Of a stretch of 16,631 nt of DNA, positions 1-7,296 are shown piece by piece. Made by a program: the position numbers and the translations under genes. Numbering within the stretch: the stretch's first letter is position 1; each line of letters begins with the position of its first letter. The notes below the pieces were generated by a model. It ran no database searches. It worked only from the letters and a program-made list of their open reading frames with translations, and had not been told where the DNA came from. This DNA comes from an uncultured archaeon (lineage in GTDB: Archaea > Thermoproteota > CALKCG01 > B24): NCBI GenBank assembly GCA_938082915.1, contig CALKCG010000135.1, positions 1-16,631 of the forward strand. The letters are read 5' to 3'.

Positions 1-1191
1 TACATACCACTTTACGTATTTATGTTGCTGATCCCCCTCCACTTATTGGGGAGCATTGTTTTCTACGTTCTAGTAATGGAAATAGCCGTCTTCACATCTT
101 TCTACGCTTTCGGATACTATACAAGTATGCTTCAACAGGGATTCTGTGGTAGAAGCTGGTGTCTTCCAAACTTCTTCAGTGATCCCCCGCTTAACCTATG
201 GTCTGTAAATACTGGCAGTATGCTCGGTCTATTCGTTATAACAATATTAATGCAAAGACGTTACATCTTAGACACTTTGAAAGCAGCCTTCGGTAAAACC
301 GGCAAAACTCAAGAAGAACCTATCTCGTACAGAGCTTCATGGTTGATTCTATTGATCTCTTTCGCACTTCTAACTATGTTCTTCGTAGCCAGTGGCTTCA
401 GCCCATGGGCTTCAATAGTTATGCCACTTGTGGGCATTATAACATGGTTTACCCTTGCTCAACTATGGGGTAGACTAGGCTTCATGGTTTCTCCAGACGA
501 GACGATTGCACCAGGACCCACTAGGCTTCTACTATGGCCAACATTAAGCTGGCCAACTATAACTTCTCAAGACCTTGCATTAGTTCCATACATCACTGAG
601 GCTTGGATAGGTCACCAATCAATCACCGGATGGGGCGGCTCATTATATGCAGTTTTAGGTTCATATAAGATGGCTAGCCTTACAAGGACAAATCCAAGAA
701 ACCTGCTAAAGATTGCGGTTATTTCACTCTTCATATCTATGTTTGTTACGAAGGTTGCTCAGGAGGTTCTTCTAAGTATAGTTGGAGCTTCAAAGTTTAC
801 ATTTCCAACGATTAAGGCGACCGCTATAGATGTAGATAGATGGGGCTGTTTCTGGGGTAGACCAAGCCCCCGCCCCATAGTTGAAGCAACTCCATGGATA
901 TTAGTAGGCTTCATATTCATGATCGTAATGAGGTACTTGTACAGTAGATTTTTATGGTTGCCAGATCCATTAGCGTCGATAGTTGCATGGGATTGGGTAA
1001 CTACTCTATGCGGTATATGGCTTCCAGCATTGGTCGCTTACGTTGCGAAATTTACCATTCTCAGAATAGGCGGCAGTAAGCTATATGAAGAACAAGTAGT
1101 TCCATTTGTTGGCGGCTTCATTATTGGAACAACACTGGAGATCTTTATAGCGGCTTTAACAAGCTACGCACTGTTCCCACCTCCAATTTAA
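1..1191 (+). CDS. Multi-pass membrane protein, DUF6785/DUF6784-like, C-terminal part (cut by left edge)
   Basis: The frame is open from base 1, so the true start lies outside the window; the ATG at 22 is probably internal. The 396 visible residues contain about eight hydrophobic segments, separated by short loops. The last third carries the motif RPSPRPIVEATPW, then RFLWLPDPLAS, AWDW and ILRIGGSKLYEE, followed by a Gly-rich last membrane helix. This arrangement matches what I recall of DUF6785/DUF6784 membrane proteins, usually about 600 residues or more, whose function is not established; a transport role is only inferred from topology and from sugar-enzyme neighbours. The minus-strand gene at the right edge is a clear paralogue. 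A T-rich stretch follows the stop, 43 bases before the next gene. The family name is from memory; the membrane nature is certain. Confidence 0.68.
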   Translation, partial: YIPLYVFMLLIPLHLLGSIVFYVLVMEIAVFTSFYAFGYYTSMLQQGFCGRSWCLPNFFSDPPLNLWSVNTGSMLGLFVITILMQRRYILDTLKAAFGKTGKTQEEPISYRASWLILLISFALLTMFFVASGFSPWASIVMPLVGIITWFTLAQLWGRLGFMVSPDETIAPGPTRLLLWPTLSWPTITSQDLALVPYITEAWIGHQSITGWGGSLYAVLGSYKMASLTRTNPRNLLKIAVISLFISMFVTKVAQEVLLSIVGASKFTFPTIKATAIDVDRWGCFWGRPSPRPIVEATPWILVGFIFMIVMRYLYSRFLWLPDPLASIVAWDWVTTLCGIWLPALVAYVAKFTILRIGGSKLYEEQVVPFVGGFIIGTTLEIFIAALTSYALFPPPI

Positions 1192-1205
1192 TATCGCGTT
1201 CCCAC

Positions 1206-1216
1206 CTTTATTTTTT
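1206..1216 (+). terminator. T-rich stretch after the membrane protein gene
   Basis: CTTTATTTTTT lies 15 bases after the stop codon at 1191. Archaeal transcription often ends at such T runs without a hairpin. It sits only 5 bases before the Shine-Dalgarno site of the next gene, so it could instead serve as an AT-rich promoter element or be read through. Confidence 0.4.
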
Positions 1217-1221
1217 AGACT

Positions 1222-1228
1222 GGAGGTG
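1222..1228 (+). promoter_or_regulatory. Shine-Dalgarno site of the URO-D family gene
   Basis: GGAGGTG, six bases before the GTG at 1235. It decides the non-ATG start. Confidence 0.75.
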
Positions 1229-1234
1229 TTTTAA

Positions 1235-2302
1235 GTGGATTCTAGGGAGCGGGTGTTGGCTGTTATAAACCATGAGGTCCCTGATCGTATCCCCACGGAT
1301 ATATGGGCTACTCCTGAGGTTTGGAATAAGCTTAAAGCCTACTTCGGTGAAAGTGTAGATATACTTGAGGCTTTACACATAGATGGTATTTTCGGAGTAG
1401 CACCTAAATACGTGGGTCCTCCGTTACCTTCCAACGATGAGGTGATTGTAGACTACTGGGGTATACGGTATAAGAAGGTTGATTATGGTCTAGGTGTTTA
1501 TGAGGAGCCGGTCGGGCATCCGCTTGCCGAGGCTAGAACCATCGAGGATTTAGATAGGTATCATTGGCCTAAAGTAGATTGGTTCGACTTCCACAGTATG
1601 CGTGAAGCCGCTGAAAAACTACGTCAGGATAGGGTTGTTAAAGCAGGCTACATGGCCATATTCTACCAGCACTGTCTGCTTAGAGGTTTTAAAAACGCAC
1701 TACTAGATCCTCTTATGAGACCTGAGTTTACAAGCTATCTGCTAGATAGAGTATTCGAGTTTATATACGAATTTCATCTACGTATGTTTCAAGCTTGCGA
1801 CGGCCTAGTAGACGTTACAGAGGTGACGGATGACCTCGGTACTCAAAACGGCCCCATGATAAGTCTCAAGGTTTTCCGCAGATTCTACCGCTCATACATG
1901 CAGAAGTTTATAGATTTAGCACACAGCTTCGGAATTAAAGTCTTCCACCACGACGACGGGGCCATACGTATATTCATACCAGACCTTGTGGAAATGGGTA
2001 TAGACATATTAAACCCCGTACAGTGGACATGCCCAGGTATGGACCTTAAAGAATTGAAGAGTGAATTCGGCGGACGGCTGTGTTTCCACGGAGCAATAGA
2101 CAACCAGCGCATACTATCCTTCGCAACACCAGAGCAAGTTAGAGCGGAGGTCAGAAGATGCATAGACATACTAGCATCAGACGGGACGGGCTATATAGTG
2201 GCACCATGCCACAACATGCAACCAATAACACCAGTAGAAAACATAATAGCAATGTACGACGAAGCATACAAATACGGGTCGAAAATACTGAAGAAGTGGT
2301 AA
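1235..2302 (+). CDS. Uroporphyrinogen decarboxylase (URO-D) family protein, not HemE
   Basis: This 355-residue protein has the URO-D (TIM-barrel) pattern of the large MtaA/CmuA-like branch rather than haem-pathway HemE. Visible marks are the N-terminus MDSRERVLAVINHEVPDRIP, HHDDG at 238-242, NPVQ at 260-263, the FHGAID strand at 284-289, and the C-terminal PCHN (325-328) with PVEN (333-336). Relatives act in methyl transfer between corrinoid proteins and coenzymes or remain uncharacterised; many occur beside sugar-degradation genes. I see no corrinoid protein here, so the substrate is unknown. The start is GTG at 1235, fixed by GGAGGTG at 1222-1228 with 6 bases of spacing. Base use changes sharply along the gene: T over A at the 5' end, A over T at the 3' end. 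The segment that follows begins like a second protein of similar type but is broken. Confidence 0.9.
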   Translation: MDSRERVLAVINHEVPDRIPTDIWATPEVWNKLKAYFGESVDILEALHIDGIFGVAPKYVGPPLPSNDEVIVDYWGIRYKKVDYGLGVYEEPVGHPLAEARTIEDLDRYHWPKVDWFDFHSMREAAEKLRQDRVVKAGYMAIFYQHCLLRGFKNALLDPLMRPEFTSYLLDRVFEFIYEFHLRMFQACDGLVDVTEVTDDLGTQNGPMISLKVFRRFYRSYMQKFIDLAHSFGIKVFHHDDGAIRIFIPDLVEMGIDILNPVQWTCPGMDLKELKSEFGGRLCFHGAIDNQRILSFATPEQVRAEVRRCIDILASDGTGYIVAPCHNMQPITPVENIIAMYDEAYKYGSKILKKW

Positions 2303-2304
2303 GC

Positions 2305-2740
2305 TTGAGATCCTACATTAAAGAGGTGGATTTTAAAACTATAAAGCAACGCTTCAACGCGTTCTGGAAACGTGAGATTTTAGATAGTCCTTCAATGACA
2401 TTAAAACAGGCTTCCACGTAGAATGTCGCTTTCACTCTGAAAGCCTCCTACTCCAGAACTATAATTCCAGGGTAGAAGTTGAAAAAAATAGAGGAATTTG
2501 CGGGGTTAAATTCGAGGAAAATCCCTATTCTTGGTTTGAAAGGCGGTATAAGACACTGCTACGCAGATATAACTAAAACGCGGGAATTACTAAACTTCCA
2601 TCAGCCTAGAAGACGGACTGATTGAATTAGCCGGCTTGGCTGAAACCCACGACTGGAGAGACGTAGACCTCTTTGAAAAAAGCATTAAAGGAATTAAAGC
2701 ATGCTGTGCCTTCAAGGTATCCGCCCTGAGAGGCTTTTGA
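2305..2740 (+). pseudogene. Decayed coding tract after the URO-D family gene
   Basis: Three plus-strand segments in different frames read like protein. The first (about 2305-2421, TTG at 2305) gives VDFKTIKQRFNAFWKREILD, similar to the N-terminus I recall from URO-D-like or related proteins. The second (2388-2576) gives 62 open codons with FHVECRFHSES and ENPYSWFERRY but has no start. The third (2594-2740) gives 48 codons including GLIELAGLAETHDWRDVDLF. Frame breaks, no usable starts in the later segments and a short internal duplication mark this as a relic. The second and third segments are not recognised, so it may combine more than one ancestral gene. The stretch 2741-2858 holds only the second repeat copy and the promoter of the next gene. 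Confidence 0.5.
2672..2699 (+). repeat. 28-base direct repeat, copy 1
   Basis: The 28 bases starting TTTGAAAAAAGCATTAAAGG are identical to 2736-2763, with the copies offset by 64 bases. They lie in the decayed tract; flanking bases differ on both sides. Confidence 0.85.
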
Positions 2741-2763
2741 AAAAAGCATTAAAGGAATTAAAG
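2736..2763 (+). repeat. 28-base direct repeat, copy 2
   Basis: Exact copy of 2672-2699. The duplication falls at the point where the third decayed frame ends (stop at 2738-2740), consistent with slippage or a small local duplication after the gene was lost. Confidence 0.85.
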
Positions 2764-2819
2764 AAAAGCGTTTGCTGCTTAAGCCCGAAAGCGCGCTATC
2801 GAGCTACAAGAGAGTAAGG

Positions 2820-2829
2820 TTAAAATATT
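2820..2829 (+). promoter_or_regulatory. Candidate TATA box for the retropepsin-like gene
   Basis: TTAAAATATT is about 30-39 bases before the ATG at 2859. That predicts a transcript start near 2850, just at the Shine-Dalgarno site. Confidence 0.4.
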
Positions 2830-2858
2830 GTCTATAACGTGATGTATGTGGAGATGTC

Positions 2859-3248
2859 ATGAAGCCTGAGCATGCTACTGCGGGCGTCAAGCTGAGCTAT
2901 GGTGGTAAGTCCGTTGAACTCAAGGCCCTCGTGGACACCGGCGCCAGCAGAAGCGTTATCTCTAAGAGGCTTGCTGATAAGCTTGGTGCGCTCATACCAT
3001 TGAAGGAGCCATATGAGCTTAGAACGGCTGATGAGGGGGGAAGATTGAAGATCGTAGGGAGGTGTATGGTGGACGTGGTTTTTCAAGGGGTTAAAGTCCC
3101 CGGCGGTGCAGTATTCGAGGTTGCTGAAAACCTTAGAAAAGACGTAGAACTCATCATAGGCAGACCAGAAGTAGACTCCTGGGACATCATATTCACACCG
3201 GAGGGACCGAAGCCTAGAAAAGTACCAATAGAGTTCGAAGTAATATAG
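2859..3248 (+). CDS. Retropepsin-like single-domain aspartic protease
   Basis: The 129-residue protein has the aspartic protease active-site motif LVDTGASRSVIS, with catalytic Asp26 in D-T-G-A, and a later hydrophobic-hydrophobic-Gly motif, LIIGRPEVDSWDI, near residue 105. One D-T-G per chain and this length fit a homodimer of the retropepsin/DUF-type fold, as found in many prokaryotic clan AA proteases. There is no signal peptide or membrane segment, so it is probably cytosolic. Start: ATG 2859 with GGAG at 2850-2853 and a TATA-like TTAAAATATT at 2820-2829. The substrate is unknown. It stands between two decayed tracts, the downstream one richer in G and C, so it may have arrived with mobile DNA. 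The 3' end is A-rich relative to T, unlike its 5' end. Confidence 0.85.
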   Translation: MKPEHATAGVKLSYGGKSVELKALVDTGASRSVISKRLADKLGALIPLKEPYELRTADEGGRLKIVGRCMVDVVFQGVKVPGGAVFEVAENLRKDVELIIGRPEVDSWDIIFTPEGPKPRKVPIEFEVI

Positions 3249-3392
3249 CTAAGTGCAACGGCGGTTTAAATCCCTCAGCCTACGCCGCAGCTACACGCGC
3301 CCAAGCGCCTTGAAGAGCTGAGGAAGGTCTTCAACAGGATTGAGGTTTTCACGGTTGAAGACCCGAATGTCAAGCGCTACCTTCCTGGTAGG

Positions 3393-3791
3393 ATGGTCTT
3401 CCTAGTTAGTGTTTACACACCTGAAGACCTTCTAAACCTGTATAATCAACTTGGCGGACTTGTTCAACGGCATCGGAGGATGGTTGGAGAAGCCTACGGC
3501 TCAGCGCACTTGAAGAAGCAATGTAGGGAGCATGGTCCATGCGTCAGACTCTTGGCACTCAGGATGCTCAGGTTTAGGCTTGTAGAGGATGGCCCAAGCA
3601 GCGTCCTCAAGTACGGGACTTGGAAGATGGGAGAGCTTAGACGGCCTTTGAAGGGGCTCGGTGGGAGAAGCATATACGAGGCTTATCGGCGGGCGGTTGA
3701 AGAGAACTTCAACCACAAGTTCTCAGCCGTCATACGCATCCTGAGGCAGGAGCTCTTCGATAAGGCCATAGTTTTTCATGGAGTCCGTTGA
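3393..3791 (+). CDS. Hypothetical protein, probably the middle of a broken longer gene
   Basis: A 132-residue basic, soluble-looking protein with no family I recognise. The same frame is open back to a stop at 3267-3269, and the upstream part reads as protein (KRLEELRKVFNRIEVFTVED), but contains no ATG, GTG or TTG. The ATG at 3393 lacks a well-placed Shine-Dalgarno site, so it is probably internal and the natural start has been lost. Recognisable content: a Cys pair near residues 49-55 (KKQCREHGPC), many Arg/Lys residues, and predicted helices. Just before the stop another frame takes over (3778-3945), which supports a frameshift. The region is visibly richer in G and C than the genes on either side. 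It may be a remnant of a virus, plasmid or transposon protein; no catalytic motif is seen to decide. Confidence 0.4.
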   Translation: MVFLVSVYTPEDLLNLYNQLGGLVQRHRRMVGEAYGSAHLKKQCREHGPCVRLLALRMLRFRLVEDGPSSVLKYGTWKMGELRRPLKGLGGRSIYEAYRRAVEENFNHKFSAVIRILRQELFDKAIVFHGVR

Positions 3792-4160
3792 GGCTGCTAA
3801 GCAGCTTGGGGCATTACTGCAAAAAACACCATGGGATGGACGACGTGGCAGTCCTAGTCGGAAGGGGAAGTATAAGCATGGAGTATCAGGCTTCAGCCCC
3901 TACAGTTTAAGGAGAAGGTACACATCTTCGTCTGCACGAGCATAGGTGAGGATAGACTGAACATACCTACGGCGGATGTAGAAGTCTGGGTAGACTAGCC
4001 AAGCAACCCGAAGAAGTGGATACAGAGGTTTAGGAGGAACTTGAGGCAGCTAGGTGATGGGAAGCTCGCTAGAACATACACCTTGATAAGCCTGAGGACG
4101 CATGAGAAGAGAAAGCTTCTGAGCGTGAAGAGGTTTACGGTTTCACGCAGAGGCTTGTAG
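3778..4160 (+). pseudogene. Broken continuation of the 3268-3791 coding block
   Basis: From 3778 (ATG) an overlapping frame runs 55 codons to a TAG at 3943-3945 and is Arg/Lys/Ser-rich. From 3876 the frame used by 3393-3791 opens again: it gives KEKVHIFVCTSIGEDRLNIP and ADVEVWVD, meets TAG at 3996-3998, then continues without another stop as PSNPKKWIQRFRRNLRQL to a final TAG at 4158-4160. Resumption in the same frame, plus one amber stop inside otherwise protein-like sequence, points to a once longer gene of about 300 codons hit by frameshifts and a nonsense change. The product is not recognised. Confidence 0.5.
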
Positions 4161-4518
4161 TGAAGACTTAGATTAAATCCATTCCCAAGGGGCAGAAGAT
4201 AATATCTACGACGGTCCCATTCCGAGGCAACTGTCTAACCCGTAGACCTCCCTTTTAACAGATGTTGGAAAAGGAAAAAATAGGGGGATTTGCTGGAGAC
4301 TTCTCTATACGTCCTAGGTTCAAACCCCTCCCGGTCTACTCCATCTACGCTTCAATTATTTCTGCTTTTTTAACCCAAGTTTCCCACCACTAGAATGCTT
4401 GATTCTGTGTTTTTATACCTCGTCGGATTGCTAATCTCACTAGCGCCCCCTCAGAGCAAGGGGAAGTCTTCAGAGATGTTTTGAGAATTGACAGTGAAGG
4501 AGAACCCTCAATTACTCC
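4161..4518. other. Gene-free stretch with a tRNA-3'-end-like remnant
   Basis: There is no protein-coding gene here. Positions 4314-4330 contain a T-loop-like TTCAAAC (4319-4325) followed by CCCTC and CCGGTCTA, as in the 3' end of a tRNA gene. The 5' side of the T stem (CTAGG) does not pair with CCCTC beyond two bases, and no D arm or anticodon arm is seen, so it is at best a fragment. A T run (4366-4371) follows on the plus strand. The rest has no visible feature. Confidence 0.3.
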
Positions 4519-6222
4519 CTAATTTATCTGCTCCACCCATTCATCAAGCTTCACACCTTCACCAATATGTGTGATGCCAGCTCTACGGGCGATCTCGAGA
4601 AAACTGCGGAGCAGTTTTAACCGTTCCTCTCCTTTCACCCGGTTTGTCGCTAGTTTGACATACCAGACTGATAGACGTGCTACCTGTACGCGGAAACGGA
4701 CCTCCTCGCTGTCGGCCAACTGCTCCGCTTCATCGAATAATTTTTCAGCCTCCTCTAGAAATTCATCATCTAAAAACGGAGAAGTCGGTGGATCAAAAAT
4801 ATGAACGTGAACCCCCTTTTCCTTAACCTTCCGATGTAGTAGTTCTATGTAGGCTCGAACGGCATATGCCGCCCTACCGTAGTAGCCGTTTAGAAAATCG
4901 TCGATATGCTTCTGCACATCTGTTTCTGGGTCCCAGAGAAGCTTCGCCAAAACGTAAGCTCTCAGCGGTGCCATCTCTCCGTTTCCACCTGGAGAATAGT
5001 TGCCCTGCTCAAACAAGCCTTTTACACCGTGTTTAACGAAAAACCTTACGTTCGATTGTAGTACTTCAAGGTTTGGGAATGGTTGAAGGTAATGGGCGAA
5101 GTTGGTCGTATAATCCCAGACGTATAGCGTTTGGGAAACTTGCTTCCAAGCTTCGATGTCTTCGCGGAAACTCTTATTCTCCTCCGACGGGCAGCTTTCC
5201 AACGGGTGGGAGAAGCAGCACTCGATGGAACAAAGCCTGATTATGACGTTTCTACGTGGACGTAGGGTTTTCGGAGGCTTACGGCTGTACTGGTAGGCGA
5301 GTGTTTCTACGCGGATATTCGGATAGTTGTGTTCAATAGACTCTGCGATCGTGTTGACGAACCTGATGAGCGACGCGGCTGGACTTCCCTCGGTCTCGTC
5401 GAATGCTTTACATTCTGGACACTGACACCACCTGCCTGTATCGTTCTGTGAAACATCGATGATGGTTGCATCGGGATGCTCTTTCAGCCATTCCCGTACT
5501 CGTTCAATCGCGATTTTAACAAGCTCGGGGTTAGATAGGCACCTTTGAACATAGCCGCTGACACGCTTTCCATCCACCATTGGCCAGAAGTCTGGATGTT
5601 GCTCACAGACCTCACGGGGTATTAGCTGGTCAAAACTGTGTACAAACGGATAGAATACGACCGCCCGTCCTCCGTGTTTCTCAGTCAATTGGTAATGGTG
5701 GCCATTCAACCTATGACGGGCGGCGAAATCGGCATCCCGTAGCATCTCAGTCCAGAAGACTTCTCGATACTCTAAAACTGGCTTCTGCATCTCATCCAAA
5801 AAGGGGACTTCAATGCGTGTCAATTTAGGTACGTATTCCACTTCAGAGGTAAACCAGCGGACGCCGAGCTTCTCCTCCAGTAGAGTGTAAACACCGTAAA
5901 GTGTTCCACGGGGCTTACCACCGACGATAATAAGGTAGCCGTTGAATGTTTTAAGCAGAAAGCCTTCTGAGCCGAGCTTAGCTAAGTCGACCTTTAATCC
6001 TAAGCTGTGTAGATGCTTGTTATCGCCGAGTAGGATTTCACAGTGCGTCATGGGTTGATCATCTGTAACGATGGGCAGCTTCACACCGCTAATACGCTCC
6101 AAGTATTTCTGTAGCTCTTCAGCGGCATAGCGTTCCGATGGTATCGCATCCGCAGGTATGATTATGCTATAGGGGCTTTTACCACCATCCACCAATATGG
6201 TCGGCTTCGCCGCAGTGAACAT
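4519..6222 (-). CDS. DUF4838 glycoside-hydrolase-like protein with GH67-type N-terminal domain
   Basis: 567 residues, no signal peptide. Residues about 8-140 resemble the alpha-glucuronidase (GH67) N-terminal domain: YAAEELQKYLERISGVKLP, an ILLG strand at 63-66, and GTLYGVYTLLEEKLGVRWF at 107-125. Residues about 150-430 match DUF4838: YREVFWTEM, HSFDQLIP, the W-C-Q-C-P-E-C motif (Cys266, 268, 271), RFVNTIAE and the FEQG strand at 404-407. The last 130 residues are helical. DUF4838 proteins are thought to act on uronate-containing or related glycans, but activity is rarely shown; the Cys cluster may bind metal. Cytosolic location implies action on imported oligosaccharides. An in-frame TAG lies one codon before the ATG, and a TATA-like CTTTTATCG centred 26 bases upstream suggests a leaderless transcript. 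It is divergent from the Gfo/Idh pseudogene. Confidence 0.85.
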   Translation of the reverse strand: MFTAAKPTILVDGGKSPYSIIIPADAIPSERYAAEELQKYLERISGVKLPIVTDDQPMTHCEILLGDNKHLHSLGLKVDLAKLGSEGFLLKTFNGYLIIVGGKPRGTLYGVYTLLEEKLGVRWFTSEVEYVPKLTRIEVPFLDEMQKPVLEYREVFWTEMLRDADFAARHRLNGHHYQLTEKHGGRAVVFYPFVHSFDQLIPREVCEQHPDFWPMVDGKRVSGYVQRCLSNPELVKIAIERVREWLKEHPDATIIDVSQNDTGRWCQCPECKAFDETEGSPAASLIRFVNTIAESIEHNYPNIRVETLAYQYSRKPPKTLRPRRNVIIRLCSIECCFSHPLESCPSEENKSFREDIEAWKQVSQTLYVWDYTTNFAHYLQPFPNLEVLQSNVRFFVKHGVKGLFEQGNYSPGGNGEMAPLRAYVLAKLLWDPETDVQKHIDDFLNGYYGRAAYAVRAYIELLHRKVKEKGVHVHIFDPPTSPFLDDEFLEEAEKLFDEAEQLADSEEVRFRVQVARLSVWYVKLATNRVKGEERLKLLRSFLEIARRAGITHIGEGVKLDEWVEQIN

Positions 6223-6243
6223 ATTCTAGAGTTATGATTCTAA

Positions 6244-6252
6244 CGATAAAAG
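6244..6252 (-). promoter_or_regulatory. TATA box of the DUF4838 gene, leaderless arrangement
   Basis: The minus strand reads CTTTTATCG, centred 26 bases before the ATG at 6222. No Shine-Dalgarno sequence precedes that ATG, so transcription probably begins at or next to the start codon. Confidence 0.5.
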
Positions 6253-6357
6253 CCTTACGAGTTCTATGGGAGTTCAACAGGAAAGGGGTAGGAATGAAAA
6301 ATGTAAATCGCTTAAACTGTACGGGAATTGTGATGTAGAAAATGAAGGAGGTTAAAA

Positions 6358-6937
6358 GTGGCCGTTATTAGAACAGGATAGGTTTCCGGCGAACATATGT
6401 CGGCTTATAAGGCTAATCAGTATATGGAACTCATTGCCGTGTGCGGGAGGACAGAAGAGTCAGCGGAGAGAAAAACTGAAAGAGTATGGTTATTCGGCGA
6501 AGATTTGCACCGATTTAGAAGAGATTCTTGAAAAAGAGGATATTGATACTCTCTCCATTTGTACTCCCAATAACCTGCATCCAGAAGAAACGATTATTGC
6601 AGCTGAGCATAAGAAATATGCCTTGATTGAAAAGCCTGTTGCACTTAACGAAGAATACTTAAACAGGATGATTGAAGCGGTGGATAGGAATAAAGTAAAG
6701 ACTCTCGTCAGCTTCGTCTTACACTGGAATCCGCTTCTCATGACGATCGATAAGCTTTTGCAAGACGATGCTATCAGCGAAATCTACTACGGAGAGGTCG
6801 ATTATTTCCATGGAACCGGCCCATGGTATAAACAGTACAACGTGAATGTCGACATGGGGTTAAAGTGTAGATGGGTAGTCGTATCACTACCAGTACACGG
6901 TGTATACGCTGGGTTTTTAAGCTTAATATTTTCATAA
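6358..6937 (+). pseudogene. Gfo/Idh/MocA-family NAD(P)-dependent oxidoreductase, broken and truncated
   Basis: The start is clear: GTG 6358 with AAGGAGGT at 6345-6352. The N-terminal Rossmann fold begins VAVIRTG, where the family has GxG, then TAG at 6379-6381 where a coding residue is expected, then VSGEHMSAYKANQYMEL. After ESAERK the frame must shift: one extra A in the A run at 6471-6475. It then reads well through SICTPNNLHPEETI, the hallmark EKPVALN and LVSFVLHWNP, into the start of the C-terminal domain (YFHGTGPW). It stops at 6937, about 200 residues short of a normal 330-390-residue protein. A frameshift, a nonsense codon, a damaged nucleotide-binding Gly (AGA) and a lost C-terminal domain together make this a true pseudogene. 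Intact relatives oxidise sugars or inositols, consistent with the neighbouring glycan genes. Confidence 0.87.
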
Positions 6938-7004
6938 TCGATAATTTTCATGCGTCAAATCATACATTTTTCGCTTAAAAACGCCATTTTGTCTTGCATG
7001 TTTG

Positions 7005-7201
7005 CTATTGATCCTGGAGATTCACTATTAATGAATCGATTTGAGAGACCTTAGCCGCTATAGTATTGTCTTTTTCCCCAGCATCAACGTATGGCGCATA
7101 ATTTCCCCCAGTGAGCCATCTAAGAGCGCTATGATAGCAACTCCAAGCGTAATTGCCATGCTTCTACTTACAACCTTCCCCTTAACTTTCTTCCCACTCA
7201 T
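7005..7201 (-). pseudogene. Surface or secreted protein N-terminus, frameshifted remnant
   Basis: ATG at 7201 has a strong Shine-Dalgarno GGAGGT (plus 7208-7213, six-base gap) and a TATA-like TTTTAAAA (7221-7228). The first frame gives KKVKGKVVSRSMAITLGVAI followed by hydrophobic residues, and stops at 7058 after 47 codons. A second frame overlapping its end gives EKDNTIAAKVSQIDSLIVNL before a TAG at 7005-7007. Lys/Arg start, one membrane helix, then a Ser/Gln coiled coil is the N-terminal plan I recall for large archaeal, especially bathyarchaeial, surface proteins. One frameshift splits helix from coiled coil, and nothing recognisable follows. A functional 47-residue peptide is possible but less likely. 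The rest of 6938-7296 contains no feature I can support. Confidence 0.6.
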
Positions 7202-7296
7202 TTAACGACCTCCACCTACCTTTTAAAACCGCATGGATTAAAGCTAGTTCAAAGTGAGAATATGTAGCATTTTAGGTTTGTCTTAAATTTTTATAA

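Noticed and set aside
4242..4343. Intron-bearing tRNA with stem GTAGACC (4242-4248) and GGTCTAC (4333-4339) plus encoded CCA
   Set aside because: The seven-base stem pairs, but the T loop is then two bases out of place, its stem does not pair, and no D or anticodon arm can be drawn. The pairing is likely to be chance or relic.
3996..6381. In-frame TAG at 3996-3998 and 6379-6381 as possible pyrrolysine codons
   Set aside because: Both lie in tracts with additional frameshifts, and the second is inside a dehydrogenase that lacks its C-terminal domain. No pyrrolysine genes are in the window. Decay explains them better.
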